Below the pieces are notes generated by a model. That model was given only the letters and a program-made list of their open reading frames with translations. It had not been told where the DNA came from and made no database searches. Shown here piece by piece: positions 40,112-46,760 of a stretch of DNA of 46,760 nucleotides (its first letter is position 1; the number at the start of each line of letters is the position of its first letter). The translations under genes and the position numbers were made by a program. The stretch lies in NCBI GenBank assembly GCA_046259385.1, contig JBJYWI010000035.1:1-46760 (forward strand). The letters are read 5' to 3'. This DNA is from CAVWDI01 sp046259385. Lineage in GTDB: Bacteria; Chloroflexota; Anaerolineae; Anaerolineales; UBA4823.

Positions 40112-42862
40112 TTAATTACCCTTATATTTTAACGCAGAATGCGCTGCTGCTAGCCGGGCAATGGGAACTCTGAAAGGAGAGCAGCTCACATAATTATTTC
40201 CGATCAAATGGCAAAATTCAATTGATGCTGGATCGCCACCATGTTCTCCACAAATACCAACCTCAAGATCAACCCTGGACTCACGCCCATCATCTACAGC
40301 CATTTTCATCAACCTGCCGACACCTTCTGTATCTAATGTTTGAAAAGGATTTTTAGGCAATATACCTTCTTCAACATACTTAACTAAGAAGTTCCGCTCG
40401 GCATCATCCCTACTGTAACCGAATGTCATTTGTGTCAGGTCATTTGTACCGAATGAAAAGAACTCAGCAACCTCCGCAACCTCCTTTGCAGTCACAGCAG
40501 CACGCGGGATCTCGATCATTGTCCCAAATTTATAGTCAAAATTTACCCCGTACTCATTCATAACCTCTTCCCCAATCCGTTCAAGCCGGGGTTGAATCCA
40601 ATTCAATTCTTTGACTGTTCCTGTAAGCGGTATCATAATTTCAGGTTTTACAGTAATACCCGCTTTGGTTTGTTCAGCAGCAGCTTCAAAAATTGCACGA
40701 ACCTGCATTTCGACGATCTCAGGCATATAAATGCTCAAACGGACGCCTCTCATCCCCATCATTGGATTGCTTTCATGCATCGCTTGAACTTTTGAAAGCA
40801 AGTCTTCCTTCTCTTCCAGTCCTTCAGTTTCGCCTTTAACGCGCTTGGTAATCACTTCTTCAAATAATTCTTCTTCAGATGGAAGGAACTCATGCAGCGG
40901 TGGGTCAATCAATCTAATAATTACCGGATATCCATCCATCGCTTCGAACAAGCCCTCAAAATCTGAACGCTGATACGGCAATAACTCGTCAAGTGCAGAC
41001 ACCCTTTCTTCAGAGGATTCAGCTAGGATCATCCTTTGAACAATTGGTAACCTTTCCTGTTCAAAAAACATGTGCTCGGTTCTGCACAATCCGATACCCA
41101 CTGCACCATATGAACGAGCACGACGTGCATCAGCTGGGTAATCCGCATTCGCCCAGACTTGCAAGCCTTTATTTGGCCATCCTTGCGGTACTTTCCGAAT
41201 CCCTGGGGAAGCGCTGATTTCATCTGCCCAATTTAGTAAGATGAGCAAATCAGTTTGTTCTTCTAGTGAAGGAGAAGTCGTTGGCATTTGCCCGAGGTAA
41301 ACATCACCTGTCGTCCCATCCACTGATATCCATTCACCTTCCTTGATGATCAATCCATTGACCTCCATCAGTTTATCCTCAAGGTCAATTCTGATTTCAG
41401 ATGCTCCTACAACACATGGGACACCAAACTGTCTGGCTACAACCGCCGCATGGGATGTTGCGCCGCCTTCACTCGTCAGAATTCCCTTTGCAGCTAACAT
41501 ACCATGCACATCATCAGGTTTTGTGAAAGGTCTGACCATAATTACATCCTGACCGTTTTCCTTTGCCATTATTTCTGATTTATCGGCGTCAAAATAAACC
41601 TGACCGACCGCTGCTCCAGGAGAAGCGTTTACCCCACTGGCAAATTTTCTCCCTTCCGATTCAGCCTTTTCGAGCGCCTTCACATCAAATTGGGGGTGAA
41701 GCAATGTGTCAACTTCCCCTGGTGAAACCCGTAATACTGCCTCGTCTTTTGAAATTAAGCCCTCATCTGCCATGTCAACCGCAATCTTGACAACAGCTTT
41801 GGCAGTGCGTTTACCCGTTCTGGTTTGTAACATCCACAATTTTCCCTCTTCAATTGTGAATTCAACATCTTGCATTTCACGGTAATGATTTTCCAGCTTA
41901 TCGCATATGTCCAGAAACTCTTGATATACTTCTGGCATTTCCTTTTCAAGGTTTTGAATTTTTTCCGTATTGCGGATACCAGCAACAACATCCTCTCCCT
42001 GAGCATTCAAAAGATAATCACCGTATAATTCTTTTTCACCAGTAGCAGGATCCCGTGTAAATGCAACACCAGTACCGGAATCCCAGCCCATATTCCCAAA
42101 GACCATAGTTACGATGTTAACAGCGGTACCGAGCTCGTGAGAGATCCCGGCGGCATTTCGGTAATCCACAGCTCTTTTCCCGTTCCATGATTCAAATACA
42201 GCTTCAGTTGATAATCTTAACTGTTCGTATGGATCCTGTGGGAAATCAATGCCTTTATGCTCTTTCACAACCTTTTTGAACATCTCGGTAATCGCTTTCC
42301 AATCTTCTGTATCCAGCTCGGTATCCGATTTGACCCCTTTTTCTGCTTTATATTCAGCCATAGGATCTTCAAATGCTTCATCTGGAATTCCTAAAACAAC
42401 TGAGCCAAACATTTCGACCAGGCGGCGGTAAGCATCAAAGACAAATCTTGAGTTGCCTGTTTTCTTACTCATTCCTTCAGCAGTGATATCATTTAAACCA
42501 ATATTCAACACTGTATCCATCATCCCGGGCATCGAAAATTTTGCTCCGGATCGACTTGACACAAGCAGTGGATTCTGGGAATCTCCAAATTTCTTTCCTG
42601 TTTGCGATTCCACCTTTTTTATCGCTTCAAGTTCTTGCTCCCACATCCCTTCTGGGAATTGGTTCCCCTCCGCTAAAAAAGCAAGACAAGCCTCAGTAGT
42701 GACTGTGAAACCTGGAGGTACTGGGATTTTTGCCCTCGTCATATCGGCTAGATTGGCGCCTTTCCCACCCAACAATGCACGGACTCCTTCCCAATCACCT
42801 CCCACTGCTTTCTCAGCTTCATCGACTTCATCAAACATATAAACCCATTTCTTTTCTGACAT
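40112..42862 (-). CDS. ppdK: Pyruvate phosphate dikinase
   Basis: Interconverts PEP + AMP + PPi and pyruvate + ATP + Pi. With start 42862 the protein has 916 residues. Domains: N-terminal ATP-grasp (from KKWVYMFDEVDEAEK; LLGGKGANLADM), swivelling phosphohistidine domain with catalytic His471 in GGATSHAAVV, and C-terminal PEP/pyruvate TIM barrel (CGEHGGDPASIEF with catalytic Cys). The longer frame to 42922 adds 20 unlike residues; AGGAG lies about 9 bases before the inner ATG, which decides the start. If run in the glycolytic direction the enzyme would use PPi to make ATP, matching the PPi-type phosphofructokinase. Confidence 0.96.
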   Translation of the reverse strand: MSEKKWVYMFDEVDEAEKAVGGDWEGVRALLGGKGANLADMTRAKIPVPPGFTVTTEACLAFLAEGNQFPEGMWEQELEAIKKVESQTGKKFGDSQNPLLVSSRSGAKFSMPGMMDTVLNIGLNDITAEGMSKKTGNSRFVFDAYRRLVEMFGSVVLGIPDEAFEDPMAEYKAEKGVKSDTELDTEDWKAITEMFKKVVKEHKGIDFPQDPYEQLRLSTEAVFESWNGKRAVDYRNAAGISHELGTAVNIVTMVFGNMGWDSGTGVAFTRDPATGEKELYGDYLLNAQGEDVVAGIRNTEKIQNLEKEMPEVYQEFLDICDKLENHYREMQDVEFTIEEGKLWMLQTRTGKRTAKAVVKIAVDMADEGLISKDEAVLRVSPGEVDTLLHPQFDVKALEKAESEGRKFASGVNASPGAAVGQVYFDADKSEIMAKENGQDVIMVRPFTKPDDVHGMLAAKGILTSEGGATSHAAVVARQFGVPCVVGASEIRIDLEDKLMEVNGLIIKEGEWISVDGTTGDVYLGQMPTTSPSLEEQTDLLILLNWADEISASPGIRKVPQGWPNKGLQVWANADYPADARRARSYGAVGIGLCRTEHMFFEQERLPIVQRMILAESSEERVSALDELLPYQRSDFEGLFEAMDGYPVIIRLIDPPLHEFLPSEEELFEEVITKRVKGETEGLEEKEDLLSKVQAMHESNPMMGMRGVRLSIYMPEIVEMQVRAIFEAAAEQTKAGITVKPEIMIPLTGTVKELNWIQPRLERIGEEVMNEYGVNFDYKFGTMIEIPRAAVTAKEVAEVAEFFSFGTNDLTQMTFGYSRDDAERNFLVKYVEEGILPKNPFQTLDTEGVGRLMKMAVDDGRESRVDLEVGICGEHGGDPASIEFCHLIGNNYVSCSPFRVPIARLAAAHSALKYKGN

Positions 42863-43052
42863 TACAAAATGCTCCTGATAAAATTTTTTCAAATGAAAAA
42901 TACCAAACGCTAAGTTTACCATAACTTGATATATAATTCACAAAGTCCAGCTTGAATTCTTTCCGAAATTATCATTCCTCCACATTAACCGGAAATAATT
43001 TAGCAAAAGGAAAGGAAATCTCTTCTATTAATAAATCTCTTACCGGATTTGT

Positions 43053-43081
43053 TTGACATCGATAATGATCGCAGTTATAAT
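43053..43081 (+). promoter_or_regulatory. Consensus sigma-70 promoter of rplU-rpmA-rpmE
   Basis: TTGACA (43053-43058), a 17-base spacer and TATAAT (43076-43081) match both consensus hexamers perfectly. It is the strongest promoter in the window and fits a ribosomal protein operon. The leader to the ATG at 43215 would be about 125 bases. Confidence 0.85.
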
Positions 43082-43103
43082 AGCACTCCGTCCCGGCAGA
43101 AAC

Positions 43104-43140
43104 AAGCTGGGGCATATTATTGTAAACAAATCCCCAACTT
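43104..43140 (+). promoter_or_regulatory. Possible hairpin in the rplU leader
   Basis: AAGCTGGGG (43104-43112) can pair with CCCCAACTT (43132-43140) with one mismatch and a 19-base loop. Leader structures that bind L21 are known in other bacteria. Whether this is one of them is speculative. Confidence 0.3.
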
Positions 43141-43214
43141 CCCCGTTTTACCGCGCATGAAAATGAATTTGGGAGACGCTGTATTTATGGTGAAGTGAAG
43201 CTTGGAGGACAAAA

Positions 43215-43571
43215 ATGAGATATGCAATTATTGAAAATGGCGGTAAACAGTATAAAGTCTATGAGGGAAAAACCATCGATATTGACCATATGCAGGCTGA
43301 GCCTGGAACCGAAATCGATTTGGAAAATGTTTTACTGGTATCCGATGGAGATAAGATAAGAGTCGGCACCCCAAATATAAATAGGGCGAATGTCAGCGCA
43401 ACAGTGATTGAACAGGTAAAAGGACCAAAAATTGTTGTATTCAAATATCGACCAAGAAACCGCTACAGGGTAAAAACAGGACACCGCCAGAAATATACAA
43501 GAGTGCAGATAAATAAAATTTCATTAAGCGCTAAGACAAAAACAAAAAAGGACGATCAAGATGGCTCATAA
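43215..43571 (+). CDS. rplU: Ribosomal protein bL21
   Basis: Large-subunit protein, 118 residues (slightly longer than the E. coli protein at 103). MRYAIIENGGKQYKV and KYRPRNRYRVKTGHRQKYTRVQI are the hallmark ends. GGAGG upstream is strong. It overlaps rpmA by 11 bases, so translation is coupled. Confidence 0.98.
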   Translation: MRYAIIENGGKQYKVYEGKTIDIDHMQAEPGTEIDLENVLLVSDGDKIRVGTPNINRANVSATVIEQVKGPKIVVFKYRPRNRYRVKTGHRQKYTRVQINKISLSAKTKTKKDDQDGS

Positions 43572-43818
43572 AAAAGGTGGAGGATCAAGTCGCAACGGTA
43601 GAGACAGCAAAAGCCAACGCCTGGGAATTAAAAAATTCGCCGGAGAGCATGTTCTTTCCGGGAATATCCTGGTTCGCCAGCGTGGCACCAAGATCAAACC
43701 CGGACGTAATGTTGGACGCGGTAAAGATGACACGTTGTTTGCGACAATAGAAGGACTGGTGGTTTACGAAAATGTTCGTGGCGACCGTAAGCGAGTGAGT
43801 GTAATGCCTGTTAATTAA
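43561..43818 (+). CDS. rpmA: Ribosomal protein bL27
   Basis: Large-subunit protein near the peptidyl-transferase centre, 85 residues. MAHKKGGGSSRNGRDS is the conserved N-terminus that reaches the active site. There is no cleaved extension before it, unlike in Firmicutes. The start lies inside the rplU gene (11-base overlap). Confidence 0.98.
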   Translation: MAHKKGGGSSRNGRDSKSQRLGIKKFAGEHVLSGNILVRQRGTKIKPGRNVGRGKDDTLFATIEGLVVYENVRGDRKRVSVMPVN

Positions 43819-43878
43819 ATTTGAGATAAAAGATCAATTTTTTTTGAATTTATTGCAGGCTAGTGGAGTTATTCTGAA

Positions 43879-44352
43879 ATGAAAAAAGAAATACATCCGA
43901 CATATTATCCGGAAGCTCAGGTGATCTGTGCGTGCGGTAATACCTGGACAACCGGGTCTACAAGTGAAATCATTAGAACTGATGTTTGCTCTCAGTGCCA
44001 TCCATTTTTCACTGGAGAACAAAGAATCGTTGATACAGAAGGTCAGGTTGATCGGTTTTATAAAAAATTACAGGCGCGCGAAGATTATGTACAGGAACTT
44101 CAAGCCCGTGAAGCTGAACGGGTATCACCGCAACGTTCAATTGATGATCTCGATCTGAGCAAACGGGCATCTGACTCTTTGAAAAATGCTGGTTTATCAA
44201 CTGTTGGCGAGATTTTAGAAAAAATGGAACTGGGTGAAGATTCTATTCTCGCCATTGACGGTTTCGGAAGAAAATCACTCGCTGATTTAAAAAAGAAATT
44301 GCGTCAAATCGGATACGAATTGCCGGACGCAATGGCAGAAATAAAAGTGTAA
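43879..44352 (+). CDS. rpmE: Ribosomal protein bL31 fused to an RNA polymerase alpha-CTD-like domain
   Basis: A 157-residue protein; ordinary L31 has 65-80. Residues 1-65 are zinc-type L31 (MKKEIHPTYYPE; ligands Cys17, Cys19, Cys37, Cys40). A helical Glu/Arg-rich linker (66-85) leads to residues 86-148, which read like the alpha subunit C-terminal domain. IDDLDLSKRASDSLK and GFGRKSLADLKKKL match E. coli VDDLELTVRSANCLK and NLGKKSLTEIKDVL in order and spacing. Alpha-CTD DNA-contact residues Arg265, Gly296, Lys298 and Ser299 are kept (Arg96, Gly130, Lys132, Ser133). Asn268 is Asp here. There is no internal stop or frameshift, so it is one protein. It follows rpmA by 60 bases and ends at a strong terminator. 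Role of the extra domain unknown. Confidence 0.93.
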   Translation: MKKEIHPTYYPEAQVICACGNTWTTGSTSEIIRTDVCSQCHPFFTGEQRIVDTEGQVDRFYKKLQAREDYVQELQAREAERVSPQRSIDDLDLSKRASDSLKNAGLSTVGEILEKMELGEDSILAIDGFGRKSLADLKKKLRQIGYELPDAMAEIKV

Positions 44353-44372
44353 CAATCTTTCACGATACCCTT

Positions 44373-44412
44373 AAAAACAGGCAGAAGAAGAATCATCTGC
44401 CTGTTTTTTTTT
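44373..44412 (+). terminator. Strong terminator after rpmE
   Basis: Stem AAAAACAGGCAGA/TCTGCCTGTTTTT (44373-44385 and 44396-44408, 10-base loop) followed by further Ts. It closes the rplU-rpmA-rpmE unit about 20 bases after the stop. Confidence 0.9.
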
Positions 44413-44563
44413 AATATTAAATTTGATCATTCCGTGTGACTGTTTAGCAACTGAAGGAAAAACGAGTTAAGACCGGAAAAAATCCGATATTATAGGGGTA
44501 GAATATAAAAATAAATCGAATTATTTCGACTTTTTGTCAACTATTCGGAGGTAATCAAAATTG

Positions 44564-45136
44564 ATGAAACACCACACTGGTTCACTGGAAGTTATAACAG
44601 GTTCTATGTTTTGTGGAAAAACGGAAGAACTTATCCGGAGATTAAGAAGGGCGACGATCGCCAAACAGAAAGTGCAGGTTTTTAAACCATCCATTGATGA
44701 TAGGTATGGGGTTGTAAAGGTTAAATCACACTCAGGGTTTGAATACGACGCCGATCCAATTGTCAATGCTACAGAAATACTTCAAAAACTCAGACCGAAC
44801 ACTACTGTGGTCGGGATCGATGAAGGACAATTTTTTGAAGATGCAATCATAAATATCGTAGAAGATCTTGTCAATCAGGGGATTAGAGTTATTGTCACAG
44901 GACTTGATACTGATTTTAGAGGTGAACCATTTGGGCCGATGCCAATTCTGATGTCGAAAGCTGAAGTTGTTGACAAGCTCCATGCTATCTGTATAGTTTG
45001 TGGCGAACAGGCAAGCCGGACCCAGCGTCTCGTTGATGGCGAACCAGCCCGATACGATGACCCGGTCGTAATAGTTGGTGCATCCGAGATGTATGAAGCA
45101 AGGTGCAGAGAGCACCACCAAGTGCCAAGAGGTTAG
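44564..45136 (+). CDS. tdk: Thymidine kinase
   Basis: Salvage enzyme (type II TK) that makes dTMP from thymidine. About 190 residues. The P-loop is ITGSMFCGKTEEL. The zinc site includes CIVCGEQ and the Cys in YEARCREHH. GIDEGQFF is the Walker B segment. A TTG at 44561 just before the ATG is also possible: GGAGG at 44547-44551 is 9 bases from the TTG and 12 from the ATG. It begins a tight cluster with hpt and the CCA-adding gene. Confidence 0.95.
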   Translation: MKHHTGSLEVITGSMFCGKTEELIRRLRRATIAKQKVQVFKPSIDDRYGVVKVKSHSGFEYDADPIVNATEILQKLRPNTTVVGIDEGQFFEDAIINIVEDLVNQGIRVIVTGLDTDFRGEPFGPMPILMSKAEVVDKLHAICIVCGEQASRTQRLVDGEPARYDDPVVIVGASEMYEARCREHHQVPRG

Positions 45137-45139
45137 AAA

Positions 45140-45694
45140 ATGCAGGATTATTTAGAATATCTCGACGAGATACTTATTGATAAAGAAGAACTACAGGGGC
45201 GGATTGTTGAATTAGCCCAAGAGATTAACCGTGATTACAGGAATGAAGAGTTGCACTTAATTTGCATCCTGAGAGGTGGAATTGTATTTCTTACTGATTT
45301 AATGCGACATTTAACAGTCCCCAATACAATTGATTTTATGGCTGTCTCATCTTATGGGGTTGCACGCCAATCCACCGGGCAGATCAGAATAACACTGGAC
45401 CTAAAAGAAGATATCCAAGACAGGCATGTGCTGCTTGTTGAAGACATTGTTGACAGTGGCTACACCATTGCATCTGTCCTAGAATTCTTAAAAACTCGCC
45501 ACCCAAAAAGCCTTCGAGTTTGCACTTTATTAAATAAACCAGAAAGGCGCGAGGTAGAAGTACCTATCCATTATTGCGGGTTCGTAATCCCCAACAAATT
45601 TGTTTTTGGATATGGTCTGGATATGGATGAATATTACAGAAATCTTCCGTTTATCGCTTCAGTCGACTTAAATCGATACCAGCCTGAGGAATGA
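45140..45694 (+). CDS. hpt: Hypoxanthine phosphoribosyltransferase
   Basis: Purine salvage: converts hypoxanthine or guanine plus PRPP to IMP or GMP. The 184 residues carry ICILRGGIVFL (pyrophosphate loop) and the PRPP motif VLLVEDIVDSGYT (Glu-Asp pair). It starts 3 bases after the tdk stop and overlaps the next gene by 4 bases (ATGA), so all three are co-translated. PRPP comes from Prs (11650). Confidence 0.96.
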   Translation: MQDYLEYLDEILIDKEELQGRIVELAQEINRDYRNEELHLICILRGGIVFLTDLMRHLTVPNTIDFMAVSSYGVARQSTGQIRITLDLKEDIQDRHVLLVEDIVDSGYTIASVLEFLKTRHPKSLRVCTLLNKPERREVEVPIHYCGFVIPNKFVFGYGLDMDEYYRNLPFIASVDLNRYQPEE

Positions 45695-46760
45695 CTTTAC
45701 CAATCCCACTCGTACCGCACAAAGATATTTTTAAGGTTATCCGGAACTCAACTTCTTCAGATCAACAGATCTATTTGGTCGGAGGCGCAGTTCGAGACGT
45801 TTTCTTAAAAAAGACCACTCACGATCTTGATTTTACCCTAACAACAAATGCTATCGAAATATGCCGTGAAGTAGCAAATAAAATAAACGGCGCTTTTTAC
45901 ATCCTTGATGAAAAAAGAAAAACTGCACGTATCGTACTGGAAAATAAGGATGGCTCCAGACAGCATCTTGATTTTGCGACTTTGCGCGGCAATTCAATAA
46001 ATGAAGACCTGCTCGGCCGTGACTACACAATTAATGCCATGGCTCTGTCGATTTATAACTTCAATGAATTAATAGATCCTTTGAAGGGATTATCTGATCT
46101 AAATGAACGAAAGCTGCGTGCTTGTTCAAAAGATTCAATTAACGAAGACCCGGTCAGAATTTTAAGAGCTGCCCGTTTATCAGTTGCCTTTAATCTATTC
46201 ATCGAACCTGAGACAAAAAAACTTATAACGGGTTCAATCAACAACCTTACAGAAGTATCTCAGGAACGAATTCGAGATGAAATTTTTCGTATTTTGAATG
46301 GCCCAAAACCAGGTACAGCTTTTAACATACTTGACAGAATGGGCGTCCTTGACACGATTCTTCCTGAAATTCAAAGCATGACGGAAAGGAATACCGAATC
46401 CCCTAATATTGGCAAGATATTAACCTCGAAATTCAGCGCACTGACACAATTAAAAAATATCCTTCAAGTTCTGTCAATTGTCTACGATCCAGAAACCGCA
46501 ATGAATTGGGTGTATGGATATATTTCAATCCGCTTGGGGAGATACAGGCAGAAAATTCATACTCACTTTCTTTCCCATTCTAATACTGAGCGGACACGAC
46601 AATCTCTATTATTATTCACATCATTATTTTGTAAATCTGGAGAAACAAGGAAAAACTGGTCAGAAGGTTACAGAAATTCGACGAAGGAATATGTGCATTC
46701 AAACACTGGAATTATTGCATGCTTTCGAGCGAAGGAACTGCGACTTAGTAATACAGAAAT
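45691..46760 (+). CDS. CCA tRNA nucleotidyltransferase/poly(A) polymerase family (partial)
   Basis: Open to the right edge, with 356 codons visible and no stop. The N-terminal nucleotidyltransferase domain shows LVGGAVRD (residues 29-36), the catalytic DLD (45-47), RDYTINAMA and EDPVRILRAARL. These are typical of the class II tRNA nucleotidyltransferase/poly(A) polymerase head domain. The C-terminal part seems divergent. The enzyme would add CCA to tRNAs, such as tRNA-Pro here, which lacks an encoded CCA. The start overlaps the hpt stop by 4 bases (ATGA). Confidence 0.92.
   Translation, partial: MTLPIPLVPHKDIFKVIRNSTSSDQQIYLVGGAVRDVFLKKTTHDLDFTLTTNAIEICREVANKINGAFYILDEKRKTARIVLENKDGSRQHLDFATLRGNSINEDLLGRDYTINAMALSIYNFNELIDPLKGLSDLNERKLRACSKDSINEDPVRILRAARLSVAFNLFIEPETKKLITGSINNLTEVSQERIRDEIFRILNGPKPGTAFNILDRMGVLDTILPEIQSMTERNTESPNIGKILTSKFSALTQLKNILQVLSIVYDPETAMNWVYGYISIRLGRYRQKIHTHFLSHSNTERTRQSLLLFTSLFCKSGETRKNWSEGYRNSTKEYVHSNTGIIACFRAKELRLSNTE

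Larger units (their letters stand above)
42863..43214. other. Divergent ppdK/rplU intergenic region
   Basis: About 350 bases. The plus-strand rplU promoter (43053-43081) is the clear element. I see no clear ppdK promoter; its ribosome site AGGAG sits just upstream of 42862. The rplU leader holds a weak hairpin (43104-43112 with 43132-43140) and a strong GGAGG just before the rplU ATG. Confidence 0.5.

Noticed and set aside
42863..42922. 20-residue N-terminal extension of PPDK
   Set aside because: The family N-terminus starts at the inner Met and the AGGAG ribosome site lies inside the extension.

Overview
The window looks like a chromosomal segment from a Chloroflexota bacterium, most likely Anaerolineae-like. 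This is inferred from gene content and moderate-to-low GC, not from a marker tree. It combines a very long SecA without the zinc tail, WD40 and Asp-box beta-propeller proteins with Thr/Pro linkers, many LysM, M23 and YkuD wall enzymes, an ADP-forming acetyl-CoA synthetase, PPi-type phosphofructokinase and pyruvate phosphate dikinase. Nearly all the DNA is coding. I see no prophage, CRISPR array, insertion sequence or rRNA. One tRNA (Pro, anticodon GGG) and one short palindromic intergenic repeat are present.

Layout. 1-9.8 kb: end of an unidentified gene, PPi-type phosphofructokinase, dnaE (minus strand) and a giant secA (plus strand). 9.8-13.3 kb (minus): mutM-prs and a methylmalonyl-CoA mutase accessory pair (B12-binding subunit, MeaB GTPase). 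13.5-17.9 kb (plus): an Asp-box propeller, a membrane-anchored LysM/L,D-transpeptidase and aspartate kinase. 17.9-25.1 kb: two overlapping WD40 genes, a LysM/M23 peptidase, mutS2, the palindromic repeat and a secreted Tyr/Asp/Cys-rich LysM protein. 25.3-30.9 kb: class IV aminotransferase, tRNA-Pro, M23 lipoprotein, MFS exporter, dual-specificity phosphatase, Ste24-like protease and PspC protein. 30.9-38.1 kb (minus): O-methyltransferase, then a probable long transcription unit fbp - luciferase-like oxidoreductase - lipoprotein - acetyl-CoA synthetase - DRTGG protein - nitroreductase, closed by a terminator. 38.6-42.9 kb: Tat-exported L,D-transpeptidase, a small Cys/His protein and ppdK. 43.0-46.8 kb (plus): a consensus promoter driving rplU-rpmA-rpmE, a strong terminator, then tdk-hpt-CCA-adding enzyme, which runs off the window.

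How the genes fit together. PPi-PFK, PPDK and ADP-forming acetyl-CoA synthetase suggest a fermentative central metabolism that saves ATP through pyrophosphate and makes ATP from acetyl-CoA. Fructose-bisphosphatase supplies the irreversible gluconeogenic step. At least five proteins act on, or bind, the cell wall.

The most unusual item is the L31 gene at 43879-44352. It encodes a zinc-type L31 followed by a domain that closely resembles the C-terminal domain of the RNA polymerase alpha subunit. Second is SecA, with about 300 extra residues in its C-terminal scaffold and about 85 extra residues in its second motor domain.
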